Positions 54,759 through 62,853 of a stretch of DNA of 64,000 nt are shown here, piece by piece. Positions within the stretch are counted from its first letter, which is position 1. Every line of letters begins with the position of its first letter. Source of the stretch: Bacteroides nordii WAL 11050 = JCM 12987 (lineage in GTDB: Bacteria > Bacteroidota > Bacteroidia > Bacteroidales > Bacteroidaceae). The stretch spans positions 1-64,000 of the forward strand of contig BAJA01000029.1 of assembly GCA_000613465.1 (NCBI GenBank). The letters are read 5' to 3'. The translations under genes and the position numbers were made by a program. The notes beneath the pieces are model-generated. The model saw only the letters and a program-made list of their open reading frames with translations. It did not search any database and was not told the DNA's origin.

Positions 54759-55454
54759 ATGTCACTACACAGATTATCTTATATAATATTGTTCTGTCTT
54801 GCCTTTCCTTTTTCAGAGAGTTGGGCACAGATTAAGTTAAATCCTGTGGCTATATTGCTACTGGAGAATGGTACTGATCCTACAGAGCCCAAGACACTTG
54901 AGGCCGGTGGGGAACCATATGTGGGGTCGGCTCCACTTAAATTTCGTTTTGTGGCCAATATTGAGTCTCCTTCTCCAACATTACGTTATGAATGGAATTT
55001 TGCATCTGATGAGGAATTTAACGATCCTATAAGCGGGTCACCACGTTATGAAGAAGAAACCATTTTTGATTTTGTTACTTCGGGGACATTCTATGTCAGG
55101 TTACAGGTGAGTGATACGGAAACAGAAGACGGACCAACTTCGATATCAGATGTGTTTATCATTCAGGTACCTGAGTCGGAATTGAAAATACCTAATGCTT
55201 TTTCACCTAACGGAGACGGTATTAATGATATTTTTAAAGTGAAGTATAAATCACTTGTTAGTTTCGATGCTGTTGTGTTCAATCGCTGGGGGCAGAAGTT
55301 GTATCAGTGGGGATTGACGGACATTGATAAAGGATGGGATGGAACATCTCGTGGGCATCAGGTGCCGGTAGGCGTGTATTTTATCGTAATAGAAGCACGT
55401 GGTGCGGATGGAGTAGTGTACAAGCATAAAGGAGATATAAATATACTGAGGTAA
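54759..55454 (+). CDS. Secreted protein with PKD-like and CHU_C (gliding-type) C-terminal domains
   Basis: 231 residues with a signal peptide ending SWAQ. Residues about 50-135 resemble a PKD/Ig-like domain (YEWNFASDEEFNDPISG; SGTFYVRLQVSDTETEDGPT). Residues about 145-231 are the CHU_C / gliding-motility-associated C-terminal domain (IPNAFSPNGDGINDIFKVKY; VFNRWGQKLYQWG; VPVGVYFIVIEARGADGVVY). This domain directs proteins through type IX secretion in gliding Bacteroidetes. No type IX genes are visible here. uvrA starts 7 bp after its stop, so they may share a transcript. Confidence 0.88.
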   Translation: MSLHRLSYIILFCLAFPFSESWAQIKLNPVAILLLENGTDPTEPKTLEAGGEPYVGSAPLKFRFVANIESPSPTLRYEWNFASDEEFNDPISGSPRYEEETIFDFVTSGTFYVRLQVSDTETEDGPTSISDVFIIQVPESELKIPNAFSPNGDGINDIFKVKYKSLVSFDAVVFNRWGQKLYQWGLTDIDKGWDGTSRGHQVPVGVYFIVIEARGADGVVYKHKGDINILR

Positions 55455-55461
55455 AAAGGAT

Positions 55462-58287
55462 ATGCAGGAAACAGAATATATAAATGTATACGGTGCGCGT
55501 GTACATAATTTGAAAGATATTGATGCTGAAATTCCCCGTAACAGTCTGACAGTTATTACCGGATTGAGCGGAAGTGGTAAATCTTCTTTGGCATTCGATA
55601 CGATATTTGCTGAGGGACAACGACGTTATATTGAAACTTTTTCAGCTTATGCCCGTAATTTTTTGGGTAATCTGGAGCGTCCCGATGTAGATAAAATAAC
55701 CGGATTGAGTCCGGTGATTTCCATCGAACAGAAAACAACAAACAAGAATCCCCGCTCTACAGTGGGTACAACAACGGAGATCTATGATTATCTCCGTTTG
55801 CTCTATGCCCGTGCCGGAATAGCTTACTCTTATCTCTCAGGAGAGAAAATGGTGAAATATACCGAAGAGCAGATACTTGACCTTATTTTAGGAGATTATA
55901 AAGGCAAGAAAATCTATATGTTGGCACCGTTGGTGCGTGCCCGTAAAGGACACTATAAAGAACTGTTCGAACAAGTACGTAAGAAGGGGTATCTTTATGT
56001 ACGTGTAGATGGTGAGGTACGTGAAGTGACGCATGGTATGAAGTTGGATCGCTACAAGAACCATGATATTGAAGTAGTGATTGATAAAATGATAGTGGGC
56101 GATAAGGACGATAAACGTCTGAAACAAAGTGTTGCCACAGCAATGCGTCAGGGTGACGGATTACTAATGATATTGGACGTCACTACCGGAGAACTCCGTC
56201 ACTACAGTAAGCGTTTAATGTGTCCCGTAACCGGACTTTCATACAGGGAACCGGCTCCGCATAATTTCTCTTTTAACTCTCCGCAGGGAGCCTGCCCAAA
56301 GTGTAAAGGACTTGGAGTAGTGAATCAGATTGATGTCGATAAGGTGATTCCAGACCGGAACATGTCTATCTACGAAGGTGCTATTGCTCCATTGGGCAAA
56401 TATAAAAATGCAATGATATTCTGGCAAATTGGTGCATTGCTTGAAAAGTATGAAGCCACATTGAAAACTCCGGTTAAAGATTTACCGGAGGATGCTATGG
56501 ATGAAGTGCTGTATGGATCGGATGAACGAATTAAGATAAAGAGTTCGCTCATTGGCACCTCTTCTGATTATTTCGTGACGTATGAGGGTGTAGTGAAGTA
56601 TATCCAGATGTTGCAGGAGAAAGATGCTTCGGCTACGGCTCAGAAGTGGGCAGAACAGTTCGCCCGTACTACCGTCTGTCCTGAATGCAAGGGAGCGAAA
56701 CTCAACAAAGAGGCATTGCATTTCCGCATTCATGATAAGAATATCAATGAACTCTCCAATATGGATATCAGCGAGCTTTATGACTGGTTGCAGAAAGTGG
56801 ATGAGTTTTTGTCTGATAAACAAAAGAAGATTGCCGCCGAGATATTGAAAGAAATTCGTACACGCCTGAAATTCCTGTTGGATGTAGGGTTGGATTATCT
56901 ATCTCTCAATCGTAGTTCGGTGAGTTTATCGGGTGGTGAGAGTCAGCGTATTCGATTGGCAACACAGATTGGTTCGCAGTTAGTGAATGTGCTTTATATT
57001 CTGGACGAGCCGAGTATCGGACTTCATCAGCGGGATAATCTGCGTCTGATTAACTCATTGAAGGAATTGCGTGATATGGGTAATTCTGTGATTGTGGTAG
57101 AGCATGACAAAGATATGATGTTGGCTTCTGATTATGTGATTGATATGGGACCTAAAGCGGGTCGCCTGGGTGGTGAAGTGGTATTTGCCGGTAAGCCACA
57201 GGAGATGTTACAGACGTCTACATTAACCTCGCAATACCTGAATGGTCAGCAAAAGATAGAAGTTCCTGCCAAACGCCGTCCCGGTAATGGTAAGTCGTTG
57301 TGGCTTCGCGGTGCAAAAGGAAATAACCTGAAGAATGTGGATGTGGAATTCCCATTGGGTAAATTGATTTGTGTGACCGGTGTATCGGGTAGTGGTAAAT
57401 CTACGTTGATAAACGAAACGTTGCAGCCTATTCTTTCGCAGAAGTTTTATCGTTCTCTTCAGGATCCGTTGGAATATGGTTCTATTGAAGGATTAGAGAA
57501 TATTGATAAAGTGGTCAATGTAGATCAATCGCCGTTGGGACGTACACCACGTTCCAACCCGGCTACCTACACAGGTGTTTTTTCTGATATTCGCAATTTG
57601 TTTGTAGGATTACCGGAAGCAAAGATACGTGGTTATAAGCCGGGACGTTTCTCGTTCAATGTGTCTGGCGGACGTTGTGAAGCTTGTTCCGGGAATGGTT
57701 ATAAGACAATTGAAATGAACTTTCTGCCGGATGTATATGTACCCTGCGAAGTGTGTCATGGCAAACGTTATAACCGCGAAACACTGGAAGTACGTTTTAA
57801 AGGAAAATCCATAGCCGATGTGTTGGATATGACTATCAATCGTGCAGTTGAATTCTTTGAAAATGTACCACAAATCCTGAATAAGATAAAAGTGATACAG
57901 GACGTTGGTTTGGGATATATTAAGTTAGGGCAGTCGTCAACTACACTTTCCGGTGGTGAAAGTCAGCGTGTGAAGTTGGCTACCGAACTCTCAAAGCGTG
58001 ATACCGGTAAGACACTTTATATCCTTGATGAACCTACCACCGGGCTGCATTTTGAAGATATCCGTGTGCTGATGAATGTACTGAATAAGCTTGTAGATAA
58101 GGGAAATACGGTTATTGTGATAGAGCATAATCTGGATGTAATAAAGATGGCAGACTATATCATTGATATGGGACCGGATGGTGGTAAGGGAGGAGGAAAA
58201 CTTCTTAGTTTCGGTACGCCTGAAGAGGTTGCGAAGAGCAAGAAAGGATATACGCCGAAGTTTCTTCGCGAGGAACTTTCCCTTTAG
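55462..58287 (+). CDS. uvrA: Excinuclease ABC subunit A
   Basis: Damage-sensing ATPase of nucleotide excision repair. Starts at ATG 55482 or upstream at 55462 (MQETEYINVYGARVHNLKDI, preferred). 941 residues, full length. First Walker A GLSGSGKSSLAFD; zinc-finger region CPVTGLSYREPAPHNFSFNS with CPKCKGLG; first signature SLSGGESQRIRLATQIG; second Walker A GVSGSGKSTLINE; second zinc module CEACSGNGYKTIEM ... CEVCHGKRY; second signature TLSGGESQRVKLATELSKR. No break is seen, in contrast to uvrB. Confidence 0.97.
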   Translation: MQETEYINVYGARVHNLKDIDAEIPRNSLTVITGLSGSGKSSLAFDTIFAEGQRRYIETFSAYARNFLGNLERPDVDKITGLSPVISIEQKTTNKNPRSTVGTTTEIYDYLRLLYARAGIAYSYLSGEKMVKYTEEQILDLILGDYKGKKIYMLAPLVRARKGHYKELFEQVRKKGYLYVRVDGEVREVTHGMKLDRYKNHDIEVVIDKMIVGDKDDKRLKQSVATAMRQGDGLLMILDVTTGELRHYSKRLMCPVTGLSYREPAPHNFSFNSPQGACPKCKGLGVVNQIDVDKVIPDRNMSIYEGAIAPLGKYKNAMIFWQIGALLEKYEATLKTPVKDLPEDAMDEVLYGSDERIKIKSSLIGTSSDYFVTYEGVVKYIQMLQEKDASATAQKWAEQFARTTVCPECKGAKLNKEALHFRIHDKNINELSNMDISELYDWLQKVDEFLSDKQKKIAAEILKEIRTRLKFLLDVGLDYLSLNRSSVSLSGGESQRIRLATQIGSQLVNVLYILDEPSIGLHQRDNLRLINSLKELRDMGNSVIVVEHDKDMMLASDYVIDMGPKAGRLGGEVVFAGKPQEMLQTSTLTSQYLNGQQKIEVPAKRRPGNGKSLWLRGAKGNNLKNVDVEFPLGKLICVTGVSGSGKSTLINETLQPILSQKFYRSLQDPLEYGSIEGLENIDKVVNVDQSPLGRTPRSNPATYTGVFSDIRNLFVGLPEAKIRGYKPGRFSFNVSGGRCEACSGNGYKTIEMNFLPDVYVPCEVCHGKRYNRETLEVRFKGKSIADVLDMTINRAVEFFENVPQILNKIKVIQDVGLGYIKLGQSSTTLSGGESQRVKLATELSKRDTGKTLYILDEPTTGLHFEDIRVLMNVLNKLVDKGNTVIVIEHNLDVIKMADYIIDMGPDGGKGGGKLLSFGTPEEVAKSKKGYTPKFLREELSL

Positions 58288-58371
58288 CGAGGAATACCGT
58301 TTCCGGTAGCGGATTTTTCCGGACTTGCACGCCTGTTGGTGGTAAAGAAAACTAAAAATACATACCCTAAG

Positions 58372-58458
58372 ATGAAGAATCAATTATTTGTTTTATCGTT
58401 GTTATTTGTTTGTTCCCCGGTATCTGCCAATAGAGATGCCATACTGGATAGTCTGTGA
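58372..58458 (+). pseudogene. Truncated remnant: signal peptide followed by a stop
   Basis: Encodes 28 residues: MKNQLFVLSLLFVCSPVSAN then RDAILDSL, ending at TGA. This is a complete Sec signal peptide and the first few mature residues, and nothing recognisable follows in any frame up to 58560. The ending resembles the start of Bacteroides sensor-type proteins that begin with a short N-terminal helix after the signal, but identity cannot be established. Probably the decayed 5' end of a lost gene; a genuine short secreted peptide is less likely. Confidence 0.5.
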
Positions 58459-58568
58459 AAATGGTCAGACAAGATGGTGTGAAAACCTTTAAGTTTATGA
58501 AAAAATAAAAAGATACTTCGTTACTATACGCAGAAGATATGCGTTTGAAGTATTATAAAGGTGTATTT

Positions 58569-58614
58569 CCCCCGGTAAAAACGAATCAACGTTTTTGCCG
58601 GGGGATAATTTTTT
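58569..58614 (+). terminator. Intrinsic terminator before ybaK
   Basis: Stem CCCCCGGTAAAAACG / CGTTTTTGCCGGGGG (one wobble, loop AATCAA) and a downstream T-rich run. It ends just before the next -7 box. Confidence 0.85.
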
Positions 58615-58616
58615 CC

Positions 58617-58624
58617 TATTTTTG
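58617..58624 (+). promoter_or_regulatory. -7 box for ybaK
   Basis: TATTTTTG, matching TAnnTTTG, 35 bp before the start codon and immediately after the terminator. Confidence 0.6.
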
Positions 58625-58658
58625 TTCTTCGAAATCTATAAACAGAAAGAAATAAGCC

Positions 58659-59138
58659 ATGAAAATAAATAAAACCAATGCTGCCCGTTTGTTAGATAAG
58701 GCTAAAATATCTTACGAGCTAATTCCTTACGAGGTAGACGAAGATGATTTGAGTGCTGTACATGTGGCAGCAAATTTAGGAGAGAATATCGACCAGGTGT
58801 TTAAGACCCTTGTTTTGCATGGAGATAAGACCGGGCATTTTGTTTGTATTGTTCCCGGTGATAAAGAGGTGAATCTGAAACTTGCTGCTAAAGTATCCGG
58901 CAACAAGAGTTGTGATATGATTCCGATGAAGGAACTTCTTCCTACTACCGGATATATTCGTGGTGCCTGTTCACCTATCGGGATGAAAAAGCATTTTCCT
59001 ACCTATATTCATGAGACCTGCCTTGAGTTTCCGTATATTTATGTAAGTGCCGGCCAGCGGGGGTTACAGATAAAAGTGGCTCCTAACGATTTAATTAAGG
59101 AAGCACGCGCCGAAGTTTGTGTCTTGTTCACTGAATAA
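58659..59138 (+). CDS. ybaK: Cys-tRNA(Pro)/Cys-tRNA(Cys) deacylase YbaK
   Basis: Clears mischarged Cys-tRNA(Pro). 159 residues, usual length. Family features: YELIPYEVDEDDLSAVHVAA, QVFKTLVLHGDKTGHFVCIV with the catalytic Lys in VFKTL, and YIRGACSPIGMKKHFPTYIH, the Gly-rich GxxSPxG substrate loop. Start ATG 58659. Standing alone between its own terminator and a separate promoter for the next gene. Confidence 0.93.
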   Translation: MKINKTNAARLLDKAKISYELIPYEVDEDDLSAVHVAANLGENIDQVFKTLVLHGDKTGHFVCIVPGDKEVNLKLAAKVSGNKSCDMIPMKELLPTTGYIRGACSPIGMKKHFPTYIHETCLEFPYIYVSAGQRGLQIKVAPNDLIKEARAEVCVLFTE

Positions 59139-59153
59139 TTCAAAAAAAAAGTA

Positions 59154-59161
59154 TATATTTG
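59154..59161 (+). promoter_or_regulatory. -7 box for the POT transporter
   Basis: TATATTTG followed by CAG, 54 bp before the start; matches TAnnTTTG. Confidence 0.6.
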
Positions 59162-59215
59162 CAGAAATTATACCTGAAATGACAATTCAAATTATTAATT
59201 AAATATTTATATCTT

Positions 59216-60736
59216 ATGTTTAGTAAACACCCTAAAGGGTTAATCCCAGCCGCTTTGGCCAATCTTGGCGAACGTTTCGGCTTTTATACTATGATGGCAA
59301 TCCTTGTTCTTTTCCTGCAAGCTAAGTTTGGGCTGGATGGAAAGACCGCAGGAATTATTTATTCAACGTTTTATTTCTCTATTTACATCCTTGCCTTGGT
59401 AGGGGGTATTATTGCCGATAAAACACGAAACTACAAAGGAACGATTATGGTAGGTATTGTTTTGATGGCCTTGGGTTATCTGATGCTTGCTATTCCTTCC
59501 AAAACTCCGGTTGACAATCAAACTTTATTCTTAACTATCACCTGTATCGGATTGTTTGTTATTGCTTTTGGTAACGGACTTTTTAAAGGTAACCTGCAAG
59601 CATTGGTCGGACAGATGTACGACAATCCTCAGTACTCTTCTATGCGTGACTCCGGTTTCTCGTTATTCTATATGTTCATTAACATAGGTGCTATTTTTGC
59701 TCCGATGGCAGCAATTGGTGTACGTAACTGGTGGTTGTCTACTTTCGGTTATGCCTATAATGCCGATCTGCCTGCTCTGTGCCATGGACAATTGGCTCAG
59801 ACTTTAACTCCGGAAGCTATCGAAACTTATACCAGATTGGCCTCAGAGTCTTCTTCTACTCCTGTAACCGATCTTACAACTTTTGCTGCTGATTATCTGA
59901 ATGTATTTACTACCGGTTTCCATTATGCTTTTGCTATTGCTATTGTAGCAATGGCTGTTTCACTTCTTATCTATATGTTGAATAAGAAGAACTTCCCGGA
60001 TCCAAGTAAGAAAGCTGTTGCCGATAAGAGCAATACCGCTGCATCTGTAGTAGAGATGAGTGCACAAGAGGTAAAACAGCGTATTTATGCTTTGTTTGCT
60101 GTATTTGGTGTGGTTATTTTCTTCTGGTTCTCTTTCCATCAGAATGGTTTGACGCTGACATTCTTTGCAAAAGAATACACCGATCTTAATCTCTTTGGAA
60201 TGCCTATCTCGGCTGAATTGTTCCAATCGTTGAATCCTTTCTTTGTGGTGTTCCTTACTCCGGTGATAATGGCTGTATTTGCTCGTCAGCGTGCTCGTGG
60301 ATGTGAACCATCTACTCCGAAAAAGATTGCAATCGGTATGGGAATAGCAGCTTTGGGATTTGTTGTAATGGCCATTGGCTCTTATGTTGCCGATTTGCCT
60401 CTGCATAAAGAAATCTTAGCTGTAGGAACTTCACCGGTGAAAGTCACTCCGTTGTTGTTGATGTTGACTTACCTTATCCTTACAGTTGCTGAATTGTATA
60501 TTTCTCCGTTGGGAATTTCGTTTGTCTCCAAAGTGGCTCCTCCTAAATATCAGGGTATCATGCAAGGTGGATGGCTTGGTGCTACTGCTATAGGTAATCA
60601 GTTGCTTTTCATCGGTGCTGTGCTGTATGAGACAATTCCTATCTGGATGACATGGACAGTATTTGTGGTGGCTTGTAGTATTTCGATGATTACAATGCTC
60701 TTTATGCTGAAATGGTTGGAAAGAGTGGCTAAATAA
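59216..60736 (+). CDS. POT-family proton-dependent oligopeptide transporter
   Basis: A major-facilitator peptide importer of 506 residues with 12 to 14 hydrophobic helices. Helix 1 carries the POT signature NLGERFGFYTMMAILVLFLQ (E-R-F/Y motif). Next come GGIIADKTRNYKG, and FGNGLFKGNLQALVGQMYDN. The PTR2 loop region DSGFSLFYMFINIGAIFAPM follows, with FWFSFHQNGLTLTFFAKEY in the second half. The insertion between helices 6 and 7 includes a long loop typical of bacterial POTs. Monocistronic, with its own promoter and terminator. Likely substrates are di- and tripeptides. Confidence 0.93.
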   Translation: MFSKHPKGLIPAALANLGERFGFYTMMAILVLFLQAKFGLDGKTAGIIYSTFYFSIYILALVGGIIADKTRNYKGTIMVGIVLMALGYLMLAIPSKTPVDNQTLFLTITCIGLFVIAFGNGLFKGNLQALVGQMYDNPQYSSMRDSGFSLFYMFINIGAIFAPMAAIGVRNWWLSTFGYAYNADLPALCHGQLAQTLTPEAIETYTRLASESSSTPVTDLTTFAADYLNVFTTGFHYAFAIAIVAMAVSLLIYMLNKKNFPDPSKKAVADKSNTAASVVEMSAQEVKQRIYALFAVFGVVIFFWFSFHQNGLTLTFFAKEYTDLNLFGMPISAELFQSLNPFFVVFLTPVIMAVFARQRARGCEPSTPKKIAIGMGIAALGFVVMAIGSYVADLPLHKEILAVGTSPVKVTPLLLMLTYLILTVAELYISPLGISFVSKVAPPKYQGIMQGGWLGATAIGNQLLFIGAVLYETIPIWMTWTVFVVACSISMITMLFMLKWLERVAK

Positions 60737-60763
60737 GAAATAGCTTTGTTATTATAGAATATG

Positions 60764-60806
60764 GCGAGGGTATCCTAGTAGAACGGATACTCTCGCTTTT
60801 TTTTTC
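60764..60806 (+). terminator. Intrinsic terminator after the POT gene
   Basis: Stem GCGAGGGTATCC / GGATACTCTCGC (one wobble) around TAGTAGAAC, followed by a ten-base T run. Confidence 0.9.
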
Positions 60807-60890
60807 TCACATTGTAGATAAAATTAGGCGATTTGTTTCTTTATTTTGTTTTTTATCTGTGTTTTCTTACATATTAAATTAAATTTCGTA

Positions 60891-60898
60891 TAACTTTG
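60891..60898 (+). promoter_or_regulatory. -7 box for the ECF sigma gene
   Basis: TAACTTTG followed by TGG, 35 bp before the start; matches TAnnTTTG. Confidence 0.6.
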
Positions 60899-60932
60899 TG
60901 GCACAAGATAAAATTGTAAGGTAAACAACTGA

Positions 60933-61532
60933 ATGAATCCTTATCATATAGAAACCGAATTACTTATTCAATTAAGGAATGGAGAACACAATGCTTTTCG
61001 CCGTTTGTTCGATCTCTATTATGCATTGATGTGTGCTATTGCCTATGAATATATAGAGGATGAATATATATGCCAGGGTATAGCCGAGGATGTATTGCTA
61101 TCGGTATGGGAAAAACGAAAACAATTGGATATTAATATTTCGTTGAAAGGGTATTTAATCCGTTCGGTTCGTAACAGGAGTATTGATTATTTGCGTAGTA
61201 ATGTGCAGGAAACCAAGGTTGTGCGCATGAGTACTATTGATGAATATGAGACTTGTTTTATTGCTGACGAAGAGTTGTTTGATAAAATAGCTTTATTGGA
61301 ACTGGAGGATAAAATAGAAGAGATAGTGTCAACCTTACCTGTTGAATGCCGGACTGTATTCCAAATGAGCCGGTTTGAAGGACTTTCTAATCAGGAAATA
61401 GCAGAACGTCTGAATATCTCTATCAATACAGTTAAATATCATATTAAAAAGGCCTTGTCTGTACTGAAAGAAGGGCTTGGTGACTATCTTTTTGCTATTG
61501 TTGTGGCATTTGTCTTTTTGTTTAGACACTAA
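60933..61532 (+). CDS. ECF (extracytoplasmic function) RNA polymerase sigma factor
   Basis: A 199-residue sigma-70 family factor of the Bacteroidetes ECF group. Region 2 has AFRRLFDLYYALMCAIAYEY and SLKGYLIRSVRNRSIDYLRS. Region 4 is CRTVFQMSRFEGLSNQEIAE followed by RLNISINTVKYHIKKAL. The C-terminus is hydrophobic (YLFAIVVAFVFLF), as in many of these factors. The FecR anti-sigma and a SusC receptor with a signalling domain follow, so it is expected to activate the downstream glycan-uptake locus when the receptor is occupied. Confidence 0.94.
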   Translation: MNPYHIETELLIQLRNGEHNAFRRLFDLYYALMCAIAYEYIEDEYICQGIAEDVLLSVWEKRKQLDINISLKGYLIRSVRNRSIDYLRSNVQETKVVRMSTIDEYETCFIADEELFDKIALLELEDKIEEIVSTLPVECRTVFQMSRFEGLSNQEIAERLNISINTVKYHIKKALSVLKEGLGDYLFAIVVAFVFLFRH

Positions 61533-61655
61533 TATCAGAAAATACAGCTCTTTGTGTGATTAAATTCTCCATAATTGTTTTTTCTTGAAAGATTTTTTAG
61601 AATTTCACTACCCCTACATCTTAAAAATCTCGTCTCCCTATTAAAAGGACTTAAT

Positions 61656-62747
61656 ATGGGTGAAAATAATAATATAATTGAAGAACTTATTGATAAGCAA
61701 CTTTCAGGGCTTTTGTCTTCTGAAGAGTATACTTATTTACGGCAATGGTATAATGCCAGTCCGGAAAATAAGAAACAGTATGAGGAGTATTGTATTTTAA
61801 AAAAATATCTGCATGTTCTGAATAGCAAAAAGCGTTTTAGGCCTTCGGTGGAGTCTGCCTATAAGCGCTTTGTGGTCAGAATAGGAACTATAAGCAGAAA
61901 GCATCGTACACTCTCTCTGTATAGAACTTTGCGTTATGCAGCTATTTTATTACTTGTTTTTGGCTTGGGAGCTACTGCCTTTTATTTCTTTCAAAGTCAC
62001 TATATTCAGACTCAGCTAACACAAACGATAGAAATTCCGTTTGGTTCTAAATCAAAAATTGTTTTACCGGATGGTACAACCGTCTGGTTAAACTCAGGGA
62101 GTATTCTTTCGTATGAAAATAATTTTGGAAAAAATAATCGTGATGTAAAACTAAGCGGTGAAGGTTATTTTGAAGTAACCAAAAATCGGAATTTGCCATT
62201 CAAAGTCTTTTCGGGAAAGGTGCAGGTGGAAGTATTGGGTACCAAATTCAATTTTAAGTCCTATTCAGATGATGAAAGTGCTAAAGTGACTCTTGTTGAG
62301 GGAAGTTTGAATGTAGGAATTGAGGATAAGAAACAGGAAGTTCATCTGGTTCCTAATCAGCAGGCTATTTTCGATAAGGCAAAAAAGGATATGAAAGTGA
62401 AAAATGTAAAAGCCGATCTGTTTGCTATGTGGACTTTACCTAAAGAAGAACCTATTGATGAAAAGCAAATGAATGTAGATAAGGCTTTGGCGAAGACGGA
62501 AAATCCGAATATTACTCTACGGAATACTTTATTTTTTGATGAGGAATCTCTTATTCAGATTGTTCGCGATCTGGAAAGAGTCTTTAATGTACAGATTGAG
62601 ATAAAAGATGAAAAGCTAAAGTCCGAAAAATTCTACGGAGATTTTAGAAATGAAGAAACATTGTATGATATTTTAAAAATGATGGCGGAAAGCAACAATT
62701 TACGCTATGTTGTCGATAATAATAAAATTGTAATATCAAGAAAATAG
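61656..62747 (+). CDS. FecR-family anti-sigma factor
   Basis: A 363-residue inner-membrane protein. N-terminal cytoplasmic segment (NNIIEELIDKQLSGLLSSEE, then YTYLRQWY) that holds the sigma factor. One membrane helix (YAAILLLVFGLGATAFYFFQ). A periplasmic FecR domain (IEIPFGSKSKIVLPDGTTVW; GEGYFEVTKNRNLPFKVFSG) is followed by DUF4974 at the end (IVRDLERVFNVQIEIKDEKL). The start is ATG 61656; an open frame extending upstream to 61575 lacks features. It probably releases the sigma factor on contact with the STN domain of the SusC receptor. Confidence 0.94.
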   Translation: MGENNNIIEELIDKQLSGLLSSEEYTYLRQWYNASPENKKQYEEYCILKKYLHVLNSKKRFRPSVESAYKRFVVRIGTISRKHRTLSLYRTLRYAAILLLVFGLGATAFYFFQSHYIQTQLTQTIEIPFGSKSKIVLPDGTTVWLNSGSILSYENNFGKNNRDVKLSGEGYFEVTKNRNLPFKVFSGKVQVEVLGTKFNFKSYSDDESAKVTLVEGSLNVGIEDKKQEVHLVPNQQAIFDKAKKDMKVKNVKADLFAMWTLPKEEPIDEKQMNVDKALAKTENPNITLRNTLFFDEESLIQIVRDLERVFNVQIEIKDEKLKSEKFYGDFRNEETLYDILKMMAESNNLRYVVDNNKIVISRK

Positions 62748-62782
62748 GAGGGAATCTATGAGGAATAAGATATAAAAACAAA

Positions 62783-62813
62783 GAGTCGGGTTCTGTTGGC
62801 GCACTCCCGACTC
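62783..62813 (+). promoter_or_regulatory. Hairpin between fecR-like and susC-like genes
   Basis: GAGTCGGG (62783-62790) pairs with CCCGACTC (62806-62813) around a 15-nt loop. No T run follows, so it looks like an RNA stability or attenuation element rather than a full terminator. Confidence 0.5.
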
Positions 62814-62853
62814 CAGTCTCAGCATATAAAAACATATTGTTTAATATATAAAG

